From NCBI GenBank assembly GCA_020725885.1, contig DYEA01000008.1:229093-293092 (forward strand): 64,000 nt of DNA, written 5' to 3'. The first letter of the stretch is position 1; each line of letters begins with the position of its first letter. Origin of the DNA: Slackia sp. (GTDB lineage: Bacteria > Actinomycetota > Coriobacteriia > Anaerosomatales > Anaerosomataceae). Below the pieces are notes generated by a model. It saw only the letters and a list, made by a program, of their open reading frames with translations. It searched no databases and was not told the origin of the DNA. This document shows, piece after piece, positions 17,042-25,903 of the stretch. A program made the translations under genes and the position numbers.

Positions 17042-17533
17042 GTGAGGATCCGCGAAGCGACGCTCGACGACGTGCCGAGGCTCGCCGAGTACGCGGCCGA
17101 GCTGTTCTCGGAAGGCCTGCCGGGCATCTTCGCGCGGCCCGCTCCGACGCTCGAGGAAGAAGAGGCGTTCGTGCGCACCAGGCTCGAGCCGGACAACGCG
17201 GTCCTGCTCGTGGCCGAGGAGGGCGGTTCGATCGTCGGGCTGCTGGACTTCGTCGGGGGCCGGTTGCCCGAAGACCGGCACGCGGGCGTCTTCGGCGTGA
17301 GCGTGCGGCGCGGATGGCGGGGCCGCGGAGTCGGAACGGCGCTCATCCGCGCGCTCGAGGCGTGGGCCCGCGAGCACGGCGTCGCACGCATCGAGGCCCG
17401 GGCGTGGGCGAGCAACCCCCGCGCGATCGCGCTGTACGAACGGCTCGGGTACGAGCGCGAGGGCGTGTGCCGGGCGGCGGTCGTGCGGGACGGCGAGCCG
17501 GTCGACGTGGTGATCCTGGCTCGGCTGCTCTGA
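17042..17533 (+). CDS. GNAT-family N-acetyltransferase
   Basis: 163 residues from GTG 17042 (GGAGG nine bases upstream). The acetyl-CoA binding motif is VRRGWRGRGVGTALIRAL (about residues 83-100, RxxGxG), and the final motif is ASNPRAIALYERLGYEREG (about 122-140). It transfers an acetyl group to an amine; the substrate is not predictable. It is closest in style to RimI/phosphinothricin-type acetyltransferases. The gene stands alone. Confidence 0.9.
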   Translation: MRIREATLDDVPRLAEYAAELFSEGLPGIFARPAPTLEEEEAFVRTRLEPDNAVLLVAEEGGSIVGLLDFVGGRLPEDRHAGVFGVSVRRGWRGRGVGTALIRALEAWAREHGVARIEARAWASNPRAIALYERLGYEREGVCRAAVVRDGEPVDVVILARLL

Positions 17534-17574
17534 TGGCGGGTGCGAGGAGCTGACCCGCAGCGTGCGTCGTTCCG

Positions 17575-17603
17575 TTGCGGGTCGCGCTGGGGTGCCGTAC
17601 AAT
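17575..17603 (+). promoter_or_regulatory. Promoter for tRNA-Gly
   Basis: TTGCGG (17575-17580) and TACAAT (17598-17603) are 17 bp apart; the tRNA begins 15 bp after the -10 box. Confidence 0.75.
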
Positions 17604-17618
17604 ACGCGGATGCCAGAC

Positions 17619-17694
17619 GCGGGCGTAGCTCAGTTGGTAGAGCGAGAGCTTCCCAAGCTCTAGGCCGCGGGTTCGAGACCCGTCGCCCGCTCCA
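17619..17694 (+). tRNA. tRNA-Gly (anticodon CCC)
   Basis: 76 nt including an encoded CCA. The acceptor stem is GCGGGCG/CGCCCGC, the D arm has AGTTGGTAGA, the anticodon stem AGAGC/GCTCT holds the loop TTCCCAA (anticodon CCC), and the T arm is GCGGGTTCGAGACCCGT. It reads the GGG codon. Confidence 0.96.
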
Positions 17695-17704
17695 GCGCAT
17701 CAGC

Positions 17705-17724
17705 CGGCCGCCTTCGGGCGGCCG
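17705..17724 (+). terminator. Hairpin terminator after tRNA-Gly
   Basis: CGGCCGCC-ttcg-GGCGGCCG: perfect 8-bp stem with a UUCG tetraloop, 10 bp after the tRNA. The following TTCTCGTT is only weakly T-rich. Confidence 0.7.
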
Positions 17725-17772
17725 TTCTCGTTCGCCGCTCGTCGCCCAGAGCAGCCGCCCGTCGCGTCCGCC

Positions 17773-17801
17773 TTGCCGAGTGCCGTGCGCGCCGCTATCA
17801 T
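17773..17801 (+). promoter_or_regulatory. Promoter for the M23 peptidase gene
   Basis: TTGCCG (17773-17778) and TATCAT (17796-17801) with a 17-bp spacer, 63 bp before the start codon. Confidence 0.6.
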
Positions 17802-17864
17802 GCGAACAGGTGTTCGCAACGCCGCCTCCCCGTCTCCGCGGCGACCGGCTGACGGAGGCATGAG

Positions 17865-18788
17865 ATGAGAAGGGCGGCTTTCTTCATCGCAGCGACGCTG
17901 GTCGCGTGGTCGACCGCGGGATTCACTCAAGCGCTCGATTCGCTGGCGCGGCCCGTTTCTGGCATCGCGCTCGTGCGATTCGGGGAGCGCTATGGGTCCG
18001 AGCATCAGTGCACGCACTGGGGGCTTGACTTGGCGGGGACACCGGGAGAGCCAGTCCGGGCGCCGTGCGGAGGCACCGTCGTGTTCGCCGGGCTGATACC
18101 GGCGGACGGCGGGGGCAGGACGGGCGCAGTGACCATCCAGCCCGAGGACGGACTGGCCGTGACGGTCTCGCCGCTGGCCGCGGTCGCGGTGACGCGCGGG
18201 GATGTTGTGGACCGAGGGGCGACCGTCGGGGTGCTGGCGGCCGCCGGGGACGGCTCTTCGAACGAGCCGCACCTGCACTTGAGCGTGCGGCGCGAGGGGC
18301 GGTACGTCGACCCAGAACAGTTGTTGGAGCCCAACGGGCCTGTCCACGGCGGCGAGCCCGAGCAGGCCAGTGTGGGGCTCGAGCCAGAGCCGCCGGCTTC
18401 CCTCGGGCAGCATCCGGAGACGGTGCACGGCTCGAGCACTCCCGCCGCGAGCGCCGGTCCGTGCGCGCAGGCCGCTGGAGGGATTGCAGATCGACAGGCC
18501 GCTCCAAGCGCGCACGGTGCGAGAGAGCTTTGCACAGGTTCCTGCTCGTCGCCGGGCGCGGACGCCTACGGGGTCCGCGCGGCGTATTGGCGTGCGACGG
18601 CTGCCCGAAGGTCGATCCGCGCAGCGTCGGGAGGCTCGCCCGCGGTCGATCAGCGAGCGCCGAGGGTCGCCCTCTGTGCGCCGCGGGTCGGGGATCTGCC
18701 GGTTTCAGGAGCGGCTGGCATGGCGGGCGTGGCGGCGGCCTGCGGTGCGGTCTTCGCGTGGCGGAGGACTGCACCCGCGCGCGCATGA
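17865..18788 (+). CDS. Secreted M23-family (LytM-like) peptidase, membrane anchored
   Basis: 307 residues. A signal peptide or anchor (about 1-24) is followed by an M23 domain (about 30-150). Zinc-site motifs are THWGLDLAG (H-x3-D) and HLHLSVRREG (HxH). These enzymes cut peptidoglycan cross-bridges outside the cell. Residues 160-275 are low-complexity and rich in Pro, Ala and Arg, and the C-terminus ends in a hydrophobic helix (MAGVAAACGAVFAW) with an arginine tail, which suggests a second anchor. The low-complexity half has weaker codon bias, so its exact end is less certain than the peptidase domain. Confidence 0.85.
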   Translation: MRRAAFFIAATLVAWSTAGFTQALDSLARPVSGIALVRFGERYGSEHQCTHWGLDLAGTPGEPVRAPCGGTVVFAGLIPADGGGRTGAVTIQPEDGLAVTVSPLAAVAVTRGDVVDRGATVGVLAAAGDGSSNEPHLHLSVRREGRYVDPEQLLEPNGPVHGGEPEQASVGLEPEPPASLGQHPETVHGSSTPAASAGPCAQAAGGIADRQAAPSAHGARELCTGSCSSPGADAYGVRAAYWRATAARRSIRAASGGSPAVDQRAPRVALCAPRVGDLPVSGAAGMAGVAAACGAVFAWRRTAPARA

Positions 18789-18834
18789 GGGGACGGAGGA
18801 GATGCGCAGCGTGTCAGACCCCGGGGGTACATGT

Positions 18835-18863
18835 TTGAGGACGCGGCGGGACTCTGATACACT
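18835..18863 (+). promoter_or_regulatory. Promoter of the rpsF operon
   Basis: TTGAGG (18835-18840) and TACACT (18858-18863) are 17 bp apart, followed by a 70-bp leader that contains a hairpin. Confidence 0.7.
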
Positions 18864-18881
18864 GCGAGGGCTTCATTTCCT

Positions 18882-18912
18882 GCCCCGGGCTGACGCCTTC
18901 GAGTCCCGGGGC
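18882..18912 (+). promoter_or_regulatory. rpsF leader hairpin (possible S6:S18 autoregulatory RNA)
   Basis: GCCCCGGG and CCCGGGGC form a perfect 8-bp stem around a 15-nt loop, between the rpsF promoter and the rpsF ribosome site. A leader bound by the S6:S18 protein pair is known upstream of rpsF in many bacteria. The position fits, but I have not matched the full consensus. Confidence 0.45.
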
Positions 18913-18937
18913 CGTCTAGCCCAGAGGAGGTGAACGA

Positions 18938-19231
18938 ATGAAGGCGTACGAAGTCATGCTCATCATCAACCCCTCGCTCGACGAGGACGGTCGCGAGGCG
19001 CTCCTGAGCAAGGTCCGGGGAGTCATCACCGCATCTGGCGGCGTCGTCGATTCCGAAGACGCATGGGGCAAGCGGAAGCTGGCCTACGAGATCGCCGGGC
19101 TCGCGGAAGCTGACTACCACGTGCTCATGTTCCACGCCGACGCAGCTGCCGTCGCCGAGCTCGACCGCGTCCTGAAGATCACGGATCCGGTCGTCCGCTT
19201 CAAGATCATCCGTCGCGACGACCTCGACTGA
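18938..19231 (+). CDS. rpsF: Small-subunit ribosomal protein S6
   Basis: 97 residues with AGGAGG seven bases before ATG. It has the family start KAYEVMLIINPSLDE and the middle WGKRKLAYEIAGLAEADYHV. It binds 16S rRNA with S18 in the platform of the small subunit. It is the first gene of the rpsF-ssb-rpsR-DUF2232-rplI-dnaB string, a conserved order in Gram-positive bacteria. Confidence 0.97.
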   Translation: MKAYEVMLIINPSLDEDGREALLSKVRGVITASGGVVDSEDAWGKRKLAYEIAGLAEADYHVLMFHADAAAVAELDRVLKITDPVVRFKIIRRDDLD

Positions 19232-19283
19232 CGGGGCGAAGCGGGCCAGAGGCGGCCGATGGCCGCACGAACGAGGTGGAACC

Positions 19284-19694
19284 ATGAGCATCAACAAAGT
19301 CGTCATCACAGGCAATCTCACGCGGGACCCGGAGTCGCGCGCCACAGCCAACGGCATGAGCGTGCTGAAGCTCGGTGTGGCCGTGAACGACCGCCGGAAG
19401 AACCCAAGCACCGGCGAATGGGAAGACGTGCCGAACTTCATCGACGTCACGGTCTTCGGGGCCCGGGCCGATGCGCTTGCGCGGCTTCTCAAGAAGGGCA
19501 TGAAGGTCGCCATCGAGGGTCGTCTGCGCTGGAGCCAGTGGGAGACGCCTGAAGGCGAGAAGCGAAGCAGGCTTGAGGTCGTCGCCGACGAGATCGAGTT
19601 CTTCTCCGCACGAGGCGAGGACGTCCCGGCAGTCTCGGCGCGGCCTCCCGTGCCGGTCGATGAAATCAACGACGGCGACGAGATCCCCTTCTAG
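19284..19694 (+). CDS. ssb: Single-stranded DNA-binding protein
   Basis: 136 residues. The OB fold (about 1-105) begins INKVVITGNLTRDPESR and has FIDVTVFGARADALARLLKKG. The C-terminus ends DGDEIPF, the acidic tip that docks repair and replication partners. The linker between is short (about 25 residues). It coats single-stranded DNA as a tetramer. Standard ribosomal-operon position between rpsF and rpsR. Confidence 0.96.
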   Translation: MSINKVVITGNLTRDPESRATANGMSVLKLGVAVNDRRKNPSTGEWEDVPNFIDVTVFGARADALARLLKKGMKVAIEGRLRWSQWETPEGEKRSRLEVVADEIEFFSARGEDVPAVSARPPVPVDEINDGDEIPF

Positions 19695-19784
19695 GCGATA
19701 CGAAACCGGCCGAGGCGCGGACCCCTCCCGCCCCGGCGTGGCACAGCAGCAGCCGCTCGCGGCTGTTCGAAAGGAGGCTGCACA

Positions 19785-20045
19785 GTGAGCGATTACGCTC
19801 GGAAACCGAAGCGCAAGTACTGCCAGTTCTGCAAGGACAAGGTCGAGTACATCGACTACAAGGACGTCAACACCCTGCGCAAGTTCATGACCGACCGCGG
19901 GAAGATCAAGCCGCGGCGCGTGTCCGGGAACTGCGCGCAGCACCAGCACCAGCTCTCGACGGCGATCAAGCGTGCCCGCGAGATGGCGCTCGTGCCGTAC
20001 ACGATCCCGGTCGTGAGCGGAAGGGTCGATGGCAAGCGTCGCTGA
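19785..20045 (+). CDS. rpsR: Small-subunit ribosomal protein S18 (zinc-type)
   Basis: 86 residues from GTG 19785 with AAAGGAGG upstream. YCQFCKDK and the later NCAQHQHQL give a zinc-binding, cysteine-containing S18, and [19 protein letters not shown] is the family core. It partners with S6. Its last 17 bp overlap the next gene. Confidence 0.97.
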   Translation: MSDYARKPKRKYCQFCKDKVEYIDYKDVNTLRKFMTDRGKIKPRRVSGNCAQHQHQLSTAIKRAREMALVPYTIPVVSGRVDGKRR

Positions 20046-20994
20046 CAGCGGCGACGGCCACGCCGGCCGGGTCATCGCTGCAGCGCTGGCGGCTATCGCG
20101 GGGGCGTGCGTCACTTTGGCCTTCCCGCCAGCGGGGCTGCCGCTGGCTGCCGCAGCGCTCGCGTGGATATACGTTCGGCGCGGACCCATCGCGGCGATCG
20201 CCCTCGCCGTGCTCGCGGGCGGCTCGACGGTCGCGGCCGACCGGGTCGGCCCGCTGTACGTGACGCCGTGGCTGCTCTTGGCCGGCCCTGCCGCAGCGGC
20301 GATGCTCAAGCGGGTACGGTTCGAGACGGTCGTGCTCGTCTTGACGGTGGCGGTGGCCGCCGTATGGGCAGGCGCGGTGGCGGGCGCGGCCGCTGCGCAG
20401 GGCACCGACGTGGCATCGATGTTCCGCGAGAGCGTGCTGCAGGCCGCGAACCAGGGCATCGCCGGCGCGGAAGCCGGCGACGCGGAGGCGCGCAAGCAGC
20501 TGCAGGAGCTGGCCACGAGCGTGGTGCGCGTCCTTCCGTCGGTGCTCGCGTTCTTGGCCGGCGTCACGGCGGTGGCGTCAGTCGGCGCGGTCGTGGCGAC
20601 GCTCCGGCGCAGCGGCGCGGAAGTGCGGACGGTGCCGCCGCTCGCGGAGTTCGACCTGGACCCGCGCGTCGTGTGGGCCCTCATCGGAGCGCTCGTCCTG
20701 CTTGCCGCGGACAAGTTCTCGGGTGGCTGGCGCGGCGGCATGCTGGGCGTGGTCGGCGAGAACGTGCTGCTCACGATGCGATGGGTGCTCTTCGCGCAAG
20801 GCATCGCGGTGTTCGCGGGCCTGTACGAGCGGTCGAAGATGTCGAGAGCCGGCAGGGCCTTCGGGTACGCCGCGCTTGCGATCACCGAGGCGGTCTTGCC
20901 GCTGGTGAGCCTCACGGGGCTCGTCGACATCTGGCTCAACCTGCGGAAGCTGCCGCGCGATGGACGAACCGAGGCGCCAGTGCCGCCGGAATGA
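20029..20994 (+). CDS. DUF2232 (YybS-like) membrane protein
   Basis: 321 residues from ATG 20029, inside the end of rpsR. About eight membrane helices are arranged as in YybS: two or three at the N-terminus, then a cytoplasmic-side helical loop (residues 125-165) and a C-terminal bundle. Conserved-looking features are [18 protein letters not shown] near the start and [21 protein letters not shown] in the middle. The function is unknown. The place between rpsR and rplI is the usual one for this family in Firmicutes and Coriobacteriia. Confidence 0.83.
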   Translation: MASVADSGDGHAGRVIAAALAAIAGACVTLAFPPAGLPLAAAALAWIYVRRGPIAAIALAVLAGGSTVAADRVGPLYVTPWLLLAGPAAAAMLKRVRFETVVLVLTVAVAAVWAGAVAGAAAAQGTDVASMFRESVLQAANQGIAGAEAGDAEARKQLQELATSVVRVLPSVLAFLAGVTAVASVGAVVATLRRSGAEVRTVPPLAEFDLDPRVVWALIGALVLLAADKFSGGWRGGMLGVVGENVLLTMRWVLFAQGIAVFAGLYERSKMSRAGRAFGYAALAITEAVLPLVSLTGLVDIWLNLRKLPRDGRTEAPVPPE

Positions 20995-21100
20995 CAGCGC
21001 AGTGCGGCCGCGAGGCGCATGTGGCGTTCGCGGCCGGGCCGCACTACAGTGGAAGTACCGCACGGCCCGGATGGGCCTTGGGGACGGAGTAGGAGTCGAT

Positions 21101-21661
21101 ATGAAGGTCATACTGCTGACTGACGTCAAGGGGCGGGGCTCCGAGGGCGATGTCATCGAGGTCGCTCGCGGGTTCGCCGTGAACTACCTGCTGCCGCGCA
21201 AGATGGCGGTGGAAGCGACGCCGGGCAACCTCAAGCAGCTCGAGGCCCGCAAGCACAACATCGCGAAGCGCGAGGCGGAGCGTCGCGCCGAGGCCGAGCG
21301 CGCCGCCGCCGCGATCGCCGGCAAGACCGTCGTCGTGGAGGCCAAGGCCGGCGATGAGGGCAAGCTGTTCGGCTCGGTCACGGCCGGCATGGTCGCCGAA
21401 GCGATGAACGCGCAGCTTGGCGTCGACCTGGACCGCCGCAAGCTTGACATCCACACGCACATCAAGACGCTCGGCGACTATCCCGTGACGGCGCACCTGT
21501 ACGCCGACGTCGTCGCAGACATCACCGTCCGCGTGGTGCGTGCGGGCGAGGGTGCCGCGGCGTTGGCCGAGGCCGCCGCTTCGGTGGAGGAGCCGGAGGA
21601 CGCGGGCGAGGAGGCCGTCGCAGAGGCCGAGGCGGCGCAGGAGGAGCCGGCTGCCGAGTAG
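21101..21661 (+). CDS. rplI: Large-subunit ribosomal protein L9
   Basis: 186 residues from ATG 21101 with AGGAG upstream. The N-domain MKVILLTDVKGRGSEGDVIE and VARGFAVNYLLPRKMAV is followed by the long connecting helix and the C-domain (KLFGSVTAGMVAEAM). The last ~38 residues form an acidic Ala/Glu tail beyond the usual ~150-residue length. It binds 23S rRNA at the base of the L1 stalk. Confidence 0.97.
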   Translation: MKVILLTDVKGRGSEGDVIEVARGFAVNYLLPRKMAVEATPGNLKQLEARKHNIAKREAERRAEAERAAAAIAGKTVVVEAKAGDEGKLFGSVTAGMVAEAMNAQLGVDLDRRKLDIHTHIKTLGDYPVTAHLYADVVADITVRVVRAGEGAAALAEAAASVEEPEDAGEEAVAEAEAAQEEPAAE

Positions 21662-21680
21662 ACGACCGGAGCGTGGTCGG

Positions 21681-23078
21681 ATGGCGCGAGACCCCGAGGG
21701 TTCGCAGAAGAAGCGTGCCGGTGCGGCCGCAGACCGTGTGCTCCCGCACAACGAGGAGGCCGAGCGGTCGCTGCTCGGCGCCATGCTCCTGTCTGCTGAG
21801 GCGGTCGAGATCGGCCTGAGCGTCGTGACGGCCTCGGACTTCGCGCTGCCGAGGCACGGCACGATATTCACCGCGATACAGGAGCTGTACAACCGCAACG
21901 AGGCGGTCGACCAGGTGACGGTCGCGGACCGGCTTGCTGCGACCGGCAAGCTCGACGAGGTCGGCGGCAAGCCGTACTTGGCCGAGCTCGGCAGCAGCCC
22001 AGGCCGGCCCTCGAGCGCGCCCGACTACGCGGAGATCGTGAAGCGCACTTCGATCCTGCGCGAGCTCATCCGTGCCGGGACCGACATCACCACGCTCGGG
22101 TACGAGCACGTCGACGACGTCGACGAGGCCATCGAAGCGGCCGAGAAGCGCTTGTTCGACGTGACGAAGAAGCGCGTCTCGAGCAACTTCCGCCCGCTGC
22201 GTGACCTGCTCAAGGCCGGATTCGAGCAGATCGAGGTCTTAGCCGAGCGCAAGGAGCACGTGACCGGGGTGCCGACCGGCTTCCCCGAGCTCGACAAGAT
22301 ACTGGCTGGGCTGCACAAGGGCGACCTGATCATCCTGGCGGCGAGGCCATCGGTCGGCAAGACGGCGCTCGCGCTCAACATGGCAGTGGAAGCGGCGCGC
22401 AAGGGCCACCCCGTGGCCATCTTCAGCCTCGAGATGTCGTCGGAGCAGCTGGTGCAGCGACTGCTGTGCGCAGAAGCGCGCGTGGACTCGCACCGGCTGC
22501 GCACCGGCTACCTCAACGATTCGGACTGGCCTGCGCTCGTCGACGCCGCAGGGCGGCTCGGCGAGATGCAGCTGTGGGTCGACGACACGCCCGCGGCTTC
22601 GATCGTGGAGATCCGCGCGAAGGCGCGCCGCCTGTTCCGCAACAAGGAAGACGGGCTGATCGTCGTGGACTACCTGCAGCTGATGCAGCCCCAGAACCGC
22701 CGCTCTGAGAACCGCCAGCAAGACGTGGCTGACATCTCCCGAGGACTGAAGATCCTCGCCAAGGAGCTGAACGTGCCGGTGATCGCGCTCTCGCAGCTCT
22801 CCCGCGCGGTCGAGCAGCGGAGAGGGCGGCCCGTGCTTTCGGACCTGCGCGAGTCGGGCGCCATCGAGCAGGACGCCGACGTCGTGATGTTCATCCACCG
22901 CGACACCTACGCGCGCGGCTCCGACGAGTCAGACGAGTTCGCTCGCGACGACATGCCACCGAAAGGCGAAGCGGAGATCATCGTCGCGAAGCATCGCAAC
23001 GGGCCTACGGGCATCTGCAGGGTGACCTACCTCGATCGCTACACGAAGTTCGTGCCGCTTGCCCGAGAGCAAGGGTAG
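21681..23078 (+). CDS. dnaB: Replicative DNA helicase DnaB
   Basis: 465 residues from ATG 21681. The N-terminal domain begins LPHNEEAERSLLGAMLL. The RecA-like motor domain (about 185-455) has Walker A ARPSVGKTALALN, Walker B LIVVDYLQLM and the SDLRESGAIEQDADVVMF motif near the end. It is a hexameric 5'-3' helicase that loads at the origin and drives the fork. No intein or insertion is seen. It follows rplI by 19 bp. Confidence 0.97.
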   Translation: MARDPEGSQKKRAGAAADRVLPHNEEAERSLLGAMLLSAEAVEIGLSVVTASDFALPRHGTIFTAIQELYNRNEAVDQVTVADRLAATGKLDEVGGKPYLAELGSSPGRPSSAPDYAEIVKRTSILRELIRAGTDITTLGYEHVDDVDEAIEAAEKRLFDVTKKRVSSNFRPLRDLLKAGFEQIEVLAERKEHVTGVPTGFPELDKILAGLHKGDLIILAARPSVGKTALALNMAVEAARKGHPVAIFSLEMSSEQLVQRLLCAEARVDSHRLRTGYLNDSDWPALVDAAGRLGEMQLWVDDTPAASIVEIRAKARRLFRNKEDGLIVVDYLQLMQPQNRRSENRQQDVADISRGLKILAKELNVPVIALSQLSRAVEQRRGRPVLSDLRESGAIEQDADVVMFIHRDTYARGSDESDEFARDDMPPKGEAEIIVAKHRNGPTGICRVTYLDRYTKFVPLAREQG

Positions 23079-23106
23079 GCCGATCGGATCCAGCGGAGGC
23101 GGCCGC

Positions 23107-24495
23107 ATGGGAGCGAACGAACGGTACGACGTCGTCATCGTCGGCGCAGGACCGGCCGGCATCTTCGCCGCGCTCGAGCTCGCGCGGTCCGGCCGCGCGG
23201 GACGGATCACGGTCGTCGAGCGGGGCAAGCCGATCGAGAAGCGCCAGTGCCCTGCGCGCGAGACGCACTGCGTGGGGTGCGAGACCTGCTCGATCATGAC
23301 CGGCTGGGGCGGCGCCGGGGCATTCTCCGACGGGAAGCTCACGCTATCGTCCGAAGTCGGTGGCTGGCTTGGCGACTACGTCGGACGGGAGACCCTGCAG
23401 CGGCTGCTCGAGGATGCCGACCGCACGTGGGTCGAGTTCGGCGCGACGACCGAAGTGCACGGTCCGGACGACGCGACGGCCGAGCGCCTCGTGCGGGCCG
23501 CCACGCTTGCCGAGATGCGGCTCGTGCCCATGCGCGTCCGCCACATCGGCACGGACCGCTCGCCGGCCGTCCTGCAGGCGATGCACGACCGGCTCGTCGA
23601 GCTCGGCGTCGAGGTGCGGCTCGGAACAGAAGCGGCGCGCGTGCTGGTGGACGCCGGCCACGTCACCGGAGTCGAGCTCGCCGACGGGAGCGTGCTCCGC
23701 GCCGACGCCGTGATCCTCGCTCCGGGGCGCGACGGCGCGGACTGGCTGGCGGAGCAAGCAAAGTCGCTCGGCCTCGGGCTTGCGAGCAACGCCGTCGACA
23801 TCGGCGTGCGCGTCGAAGTCCCGGCGCCGGTGCTCGAGCCGCTCACGGAGCCGCTCTATGAGGCGAAGCTCATCTACTATTCGAAGCGGTTCGGCGACCA
23901 GGTGCGCACCTTCTGCATGAACCCCTACGGCGAAGTGACGACCGAGTCGTACGGCGACATCGTCACCGTCAACGGCCACTCGTACGCCGAGGAGCGCACC
24001 GCGTACACGAACTTCGCGGTGCTGGTGAGCCAGACGTTCACCCACCCGTTCCACGACCCCATCGCGTACGGCCAGTCGATCGCGCGGCTCGCGAACCTGC
24101 TCGGCGGGGGCATCCTCGTCCAGCGCCTCGGCGATCTGCGCGCCGGCCGCCGCTCGACGGCCAAGCGCATCGCGCAGTCGGTCGTCGAGCCGACGATGCC
24201 CTCGGCGACGCCGGGCGACCTGTCGTTCGTGCTGCCCTACCGCCACCTCGCCGACATCCTCGAGTTCCTGGATGCGATGGACAGGCTCGCTCCGGGCGTG
24301 GCCGGCGACGGGACGCTGTTGTACGGCGTCGAGGTGAAGTTCTACTCGTCGCGCCTCGAGCTCGGCCCCGACCTCCAGACCCAGGTCGCCGGCCTGTACG
24401 CGATCGGCGACGGGGCGGGCGTCACCCGCGGCTTGCTGCAGTCGAGCGCGAGCGGCATCCACGCTGCGCGCGCCGTGCTGCGTGTGATAGCATAG
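23107..24495 (+). CDS. COG2509-type FAD-dependent dehydrogenase
   Basis: 462 residues from ATG 23107 with GGAGG upstream. The FAD-binding fold starts YDVVIVGAGPAGIFAALELA, with VVERGKPI after strand 2. A cysteine-rich region near 45-65 (RQCPARETHCVGCETCSIM) precedes GWGGAGAFSDGKLTL, the family hallmark. The C-terminal FAD motif is GLYAIGDGAGVTRGLLQSSASG. Substrate and partner are unknown. The cysteines could hold a metal or disulfide. It follows dnaB by 28 bp. Confidence 0.88.
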   Translation: MGANERYDVVIVGAGPAGIFAALELARSGRAGRITVVERGKPIEKRQCPARETHCVGCETCSIMTGWGGAGAFSDGKLTLSSEVGGWLGDYVGRETLQRLLEDADRTWVEFGATTEVHGPDDATAERLVRAATLAEMRLVPMRVRHIGTDRSPAVLQAMHDRLVELGVEVRLGTEAARVLVDAGHVTGVELADGSVLRADAVILAPGRDGADWLAEQAKSLGLGLASNAVDIGVRVEVPAPVLEPLTEPLYEAKLIYYSKRFGDQVRTFCMNPYGEVTTESYGDIVTVNGHSYAEERTAYTNFAVLVSQTFTHPFHDPIAYGQSIARLANLLGGGILVQRLGDLRAGRRSTAKRIAQSVVEPTMPSATPGDLSFVLPYRHLADILEFLDAMDRLAPGVAGDGTLLYGVEVKFYSSRLELGPDLQTQVAGLYAIGDGAGVTRGLLQSSASGIHAARAVLRVIA

Positions 24496-24551
24496 CAGCA
24501 TACGGGTACTGCATACGCGAGGACGGCGCCGGTACGCGGAGAGGGGTCGGC

Positions 24552-25562
24552 ATGATCAGAGTCGCCGTGTGGGGCACCGGCATGATGGGGCAGGGTCTGC
24601 TCGGCTACCTGCTCGACCGCCCGAAGGACGTCGAGCTCGTCGGGGCGATCGTCACAAACCCGGCGAAAGACGGCAAGACCGTCGGGGAGCTCATCGGGCG
24701 CGAGTGCGACGTCCGCATGACGACGGACGCGAGCGCCGTGCTCGCCCAGCGGCCCGACGTCGTGTGTGTGTGCACGCAGAGCAACCTCGCCGAGATCGAA
24801 GGGCAAGTCGTGCCGGCCATCGAGGCCGGCTGCAACGTGCTCTGCATCGCCGAGAAGCTTGCATACCCGTGGGCGAGCGACGCGGACTGGGCGCAGCGCA
24901 TCGACGAACTCGCCGAAGCGCACGGCGTCTCGGTGCTCGGGTGCGGCATCAACCCCGGCTTCGTGCTCGACGCGCTCATCGTCACGCTCACCTCGGTGTG
25001 CCTGCGCGTGGATCGGATCGTCGCCGAGCGCGTGAACGACCTCTCGCCGTTCGGGCCGACGGTGATGGCGAGCCAGGGCGTCGGCACCACCGTCGAGGAG
25101 TTCGAGCGCGGGGTTGCCGAGGGCCGCATCGTCGGGCACATCGGCTTCCCGGAGTCCATCGGGATGATCGCCGACGCGCTGGGCTGGCGCATCGACCGCG
25201 TCGAGGAGACGCGCGAGCCGATCGTCTCGTCCGTCGAGCGTGCGACGCCGCACGTGCGCGTGGCGCCGGGCGAAGTGGCGGGATGCCGGCACGTCGGGCG
25301 CGGATACGAAGGCGACGTGCTGCGCATCGAGCTCGTCCACCCGCAGCAGATCCGTCCGGAGGCGGAGGGCGTGAGCACCGGCGACTACATCCACGTCTAC
25401 GGCGACCCCGAGCTGCACGTGCGCAACGAGCCCGAGGTGCCAGGCGGCAAGGGCACCTACGCGAGCACGGGCAACTACATCCCGCTCATCGTCGACGCGC
25501 CGCCGGGGCTGCTCACGGTGACCGACATGCCGGTGCCGCGGTTCTGGGCGCCGTCGGCGTAG
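24552..25562 (+). CDS. ord: 2,4-diaminopentanoate dehydrogenase (ornithine fermentation)
   Basis: 336 residues, ATG preceded by GAGAGGGG. The N-terminal Rossmann fold reads RVAVWGTGMMGQGLLGYL. The rest resembles dihydrodipicolinate-reductase-like dehydrogenases, with GCGINPGFVLDALIVTLT and the end YGDPELHVRNEP. It deaminates 2,4-diaminopentanoate oxidatively to 2-amino-4-oxopentanoate with NAD(P)+, feeding the thiolase encoded next. ord, ortA and ortB lie in pathway order with gaps of 13 bp or less. Confidence 0.9.
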   Translation: MIRVAVWGTGMMGQGLLGYLLDRPKDVELVGAIVTNPAKDGKTVGELIGRECDVRMTTDASAVLAQRPDVVCVCTQSNLAEIEGQVVPAIEAGCNVLCIAEKLAYPWASDADWAQRIDELAEAHGVSVLGCGINPGFVLDALIVTLTSVCLRVDRIVAERVNDLSPFGPTVMASQGVGTTVEEFERGVAEGRIVGHIGFPESIGMIADALGWRIDRVEETREPIVSSVERATPHVRVAPGEVAGCRHVGRGYEGDVLRIELVHPQQIRPEAEGVSTGDYIHVYGDPELHVRNEPEVPGGKGTYASTGNYIPLIVDAPPGLLTVTDMPVPRFWAPSA

Positions 25563-25575
25563 CGAGGTGGACGCG

Positions 25576-25902
25576 ATGGCCGAGCGAGATGGGTGCGTGC
25601 CGGGCGATTGGGTCGAGGCCGAGCGGGTCGTGCTCGAGCCCGCCGACCGCGCCGCCGGGCTTCCCGAGGACACGGCGCGGCAGCCGCTGAAGATGTGGGT
25701 GAAAGGGTTCGCCTGCCAGTCGGCGCGCATCGGCGAGGAGGTCGAGGTCGAGACGATGACCGGCCGGCTCGTGCGCGGCACGCTCACCGACGTGCTGCCA
25801 GGCTACACCCACACCTTCGGGCGTCCGCCCGCCGAGCTCGCGTCGGTCGGCCGCAACCTTCGCGTGCGCGTCGCGGCGTACCGCGAGCGGGAGGGCCGCT
25901 GA
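25576..25902 (+). CDS. ortA: 2-amino-4-oxopentanoate thiolase, alpha subunit
   Basis: 108 residues from ATG 25576 (GAGG nine bases upstream); an in-frame GTG at 25567 would add three residues. The family pattern is clear: GDWVEAERVVLEPADRAAGLP, TARQPLKMWVKGFACQSARIG and TLTDVLPGYTHTFGRP. With OrtB it splits 2-amino-4-oxopentanoate with CoA into D-alanine and acetyl-CoA. It is 1 bp before ortB. Confidence 0.9.
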   Translation: MAERDGCVPGDWVEAERVVLEPADRAAGLPEDTARQPLKMWVKGFACQSARIGEEVEVETMTGRLVRGTLTDVLPGYTHTFGRPPAELASVGRNLRVRVAAYREREGR

Positions 25903-25903
25903 G

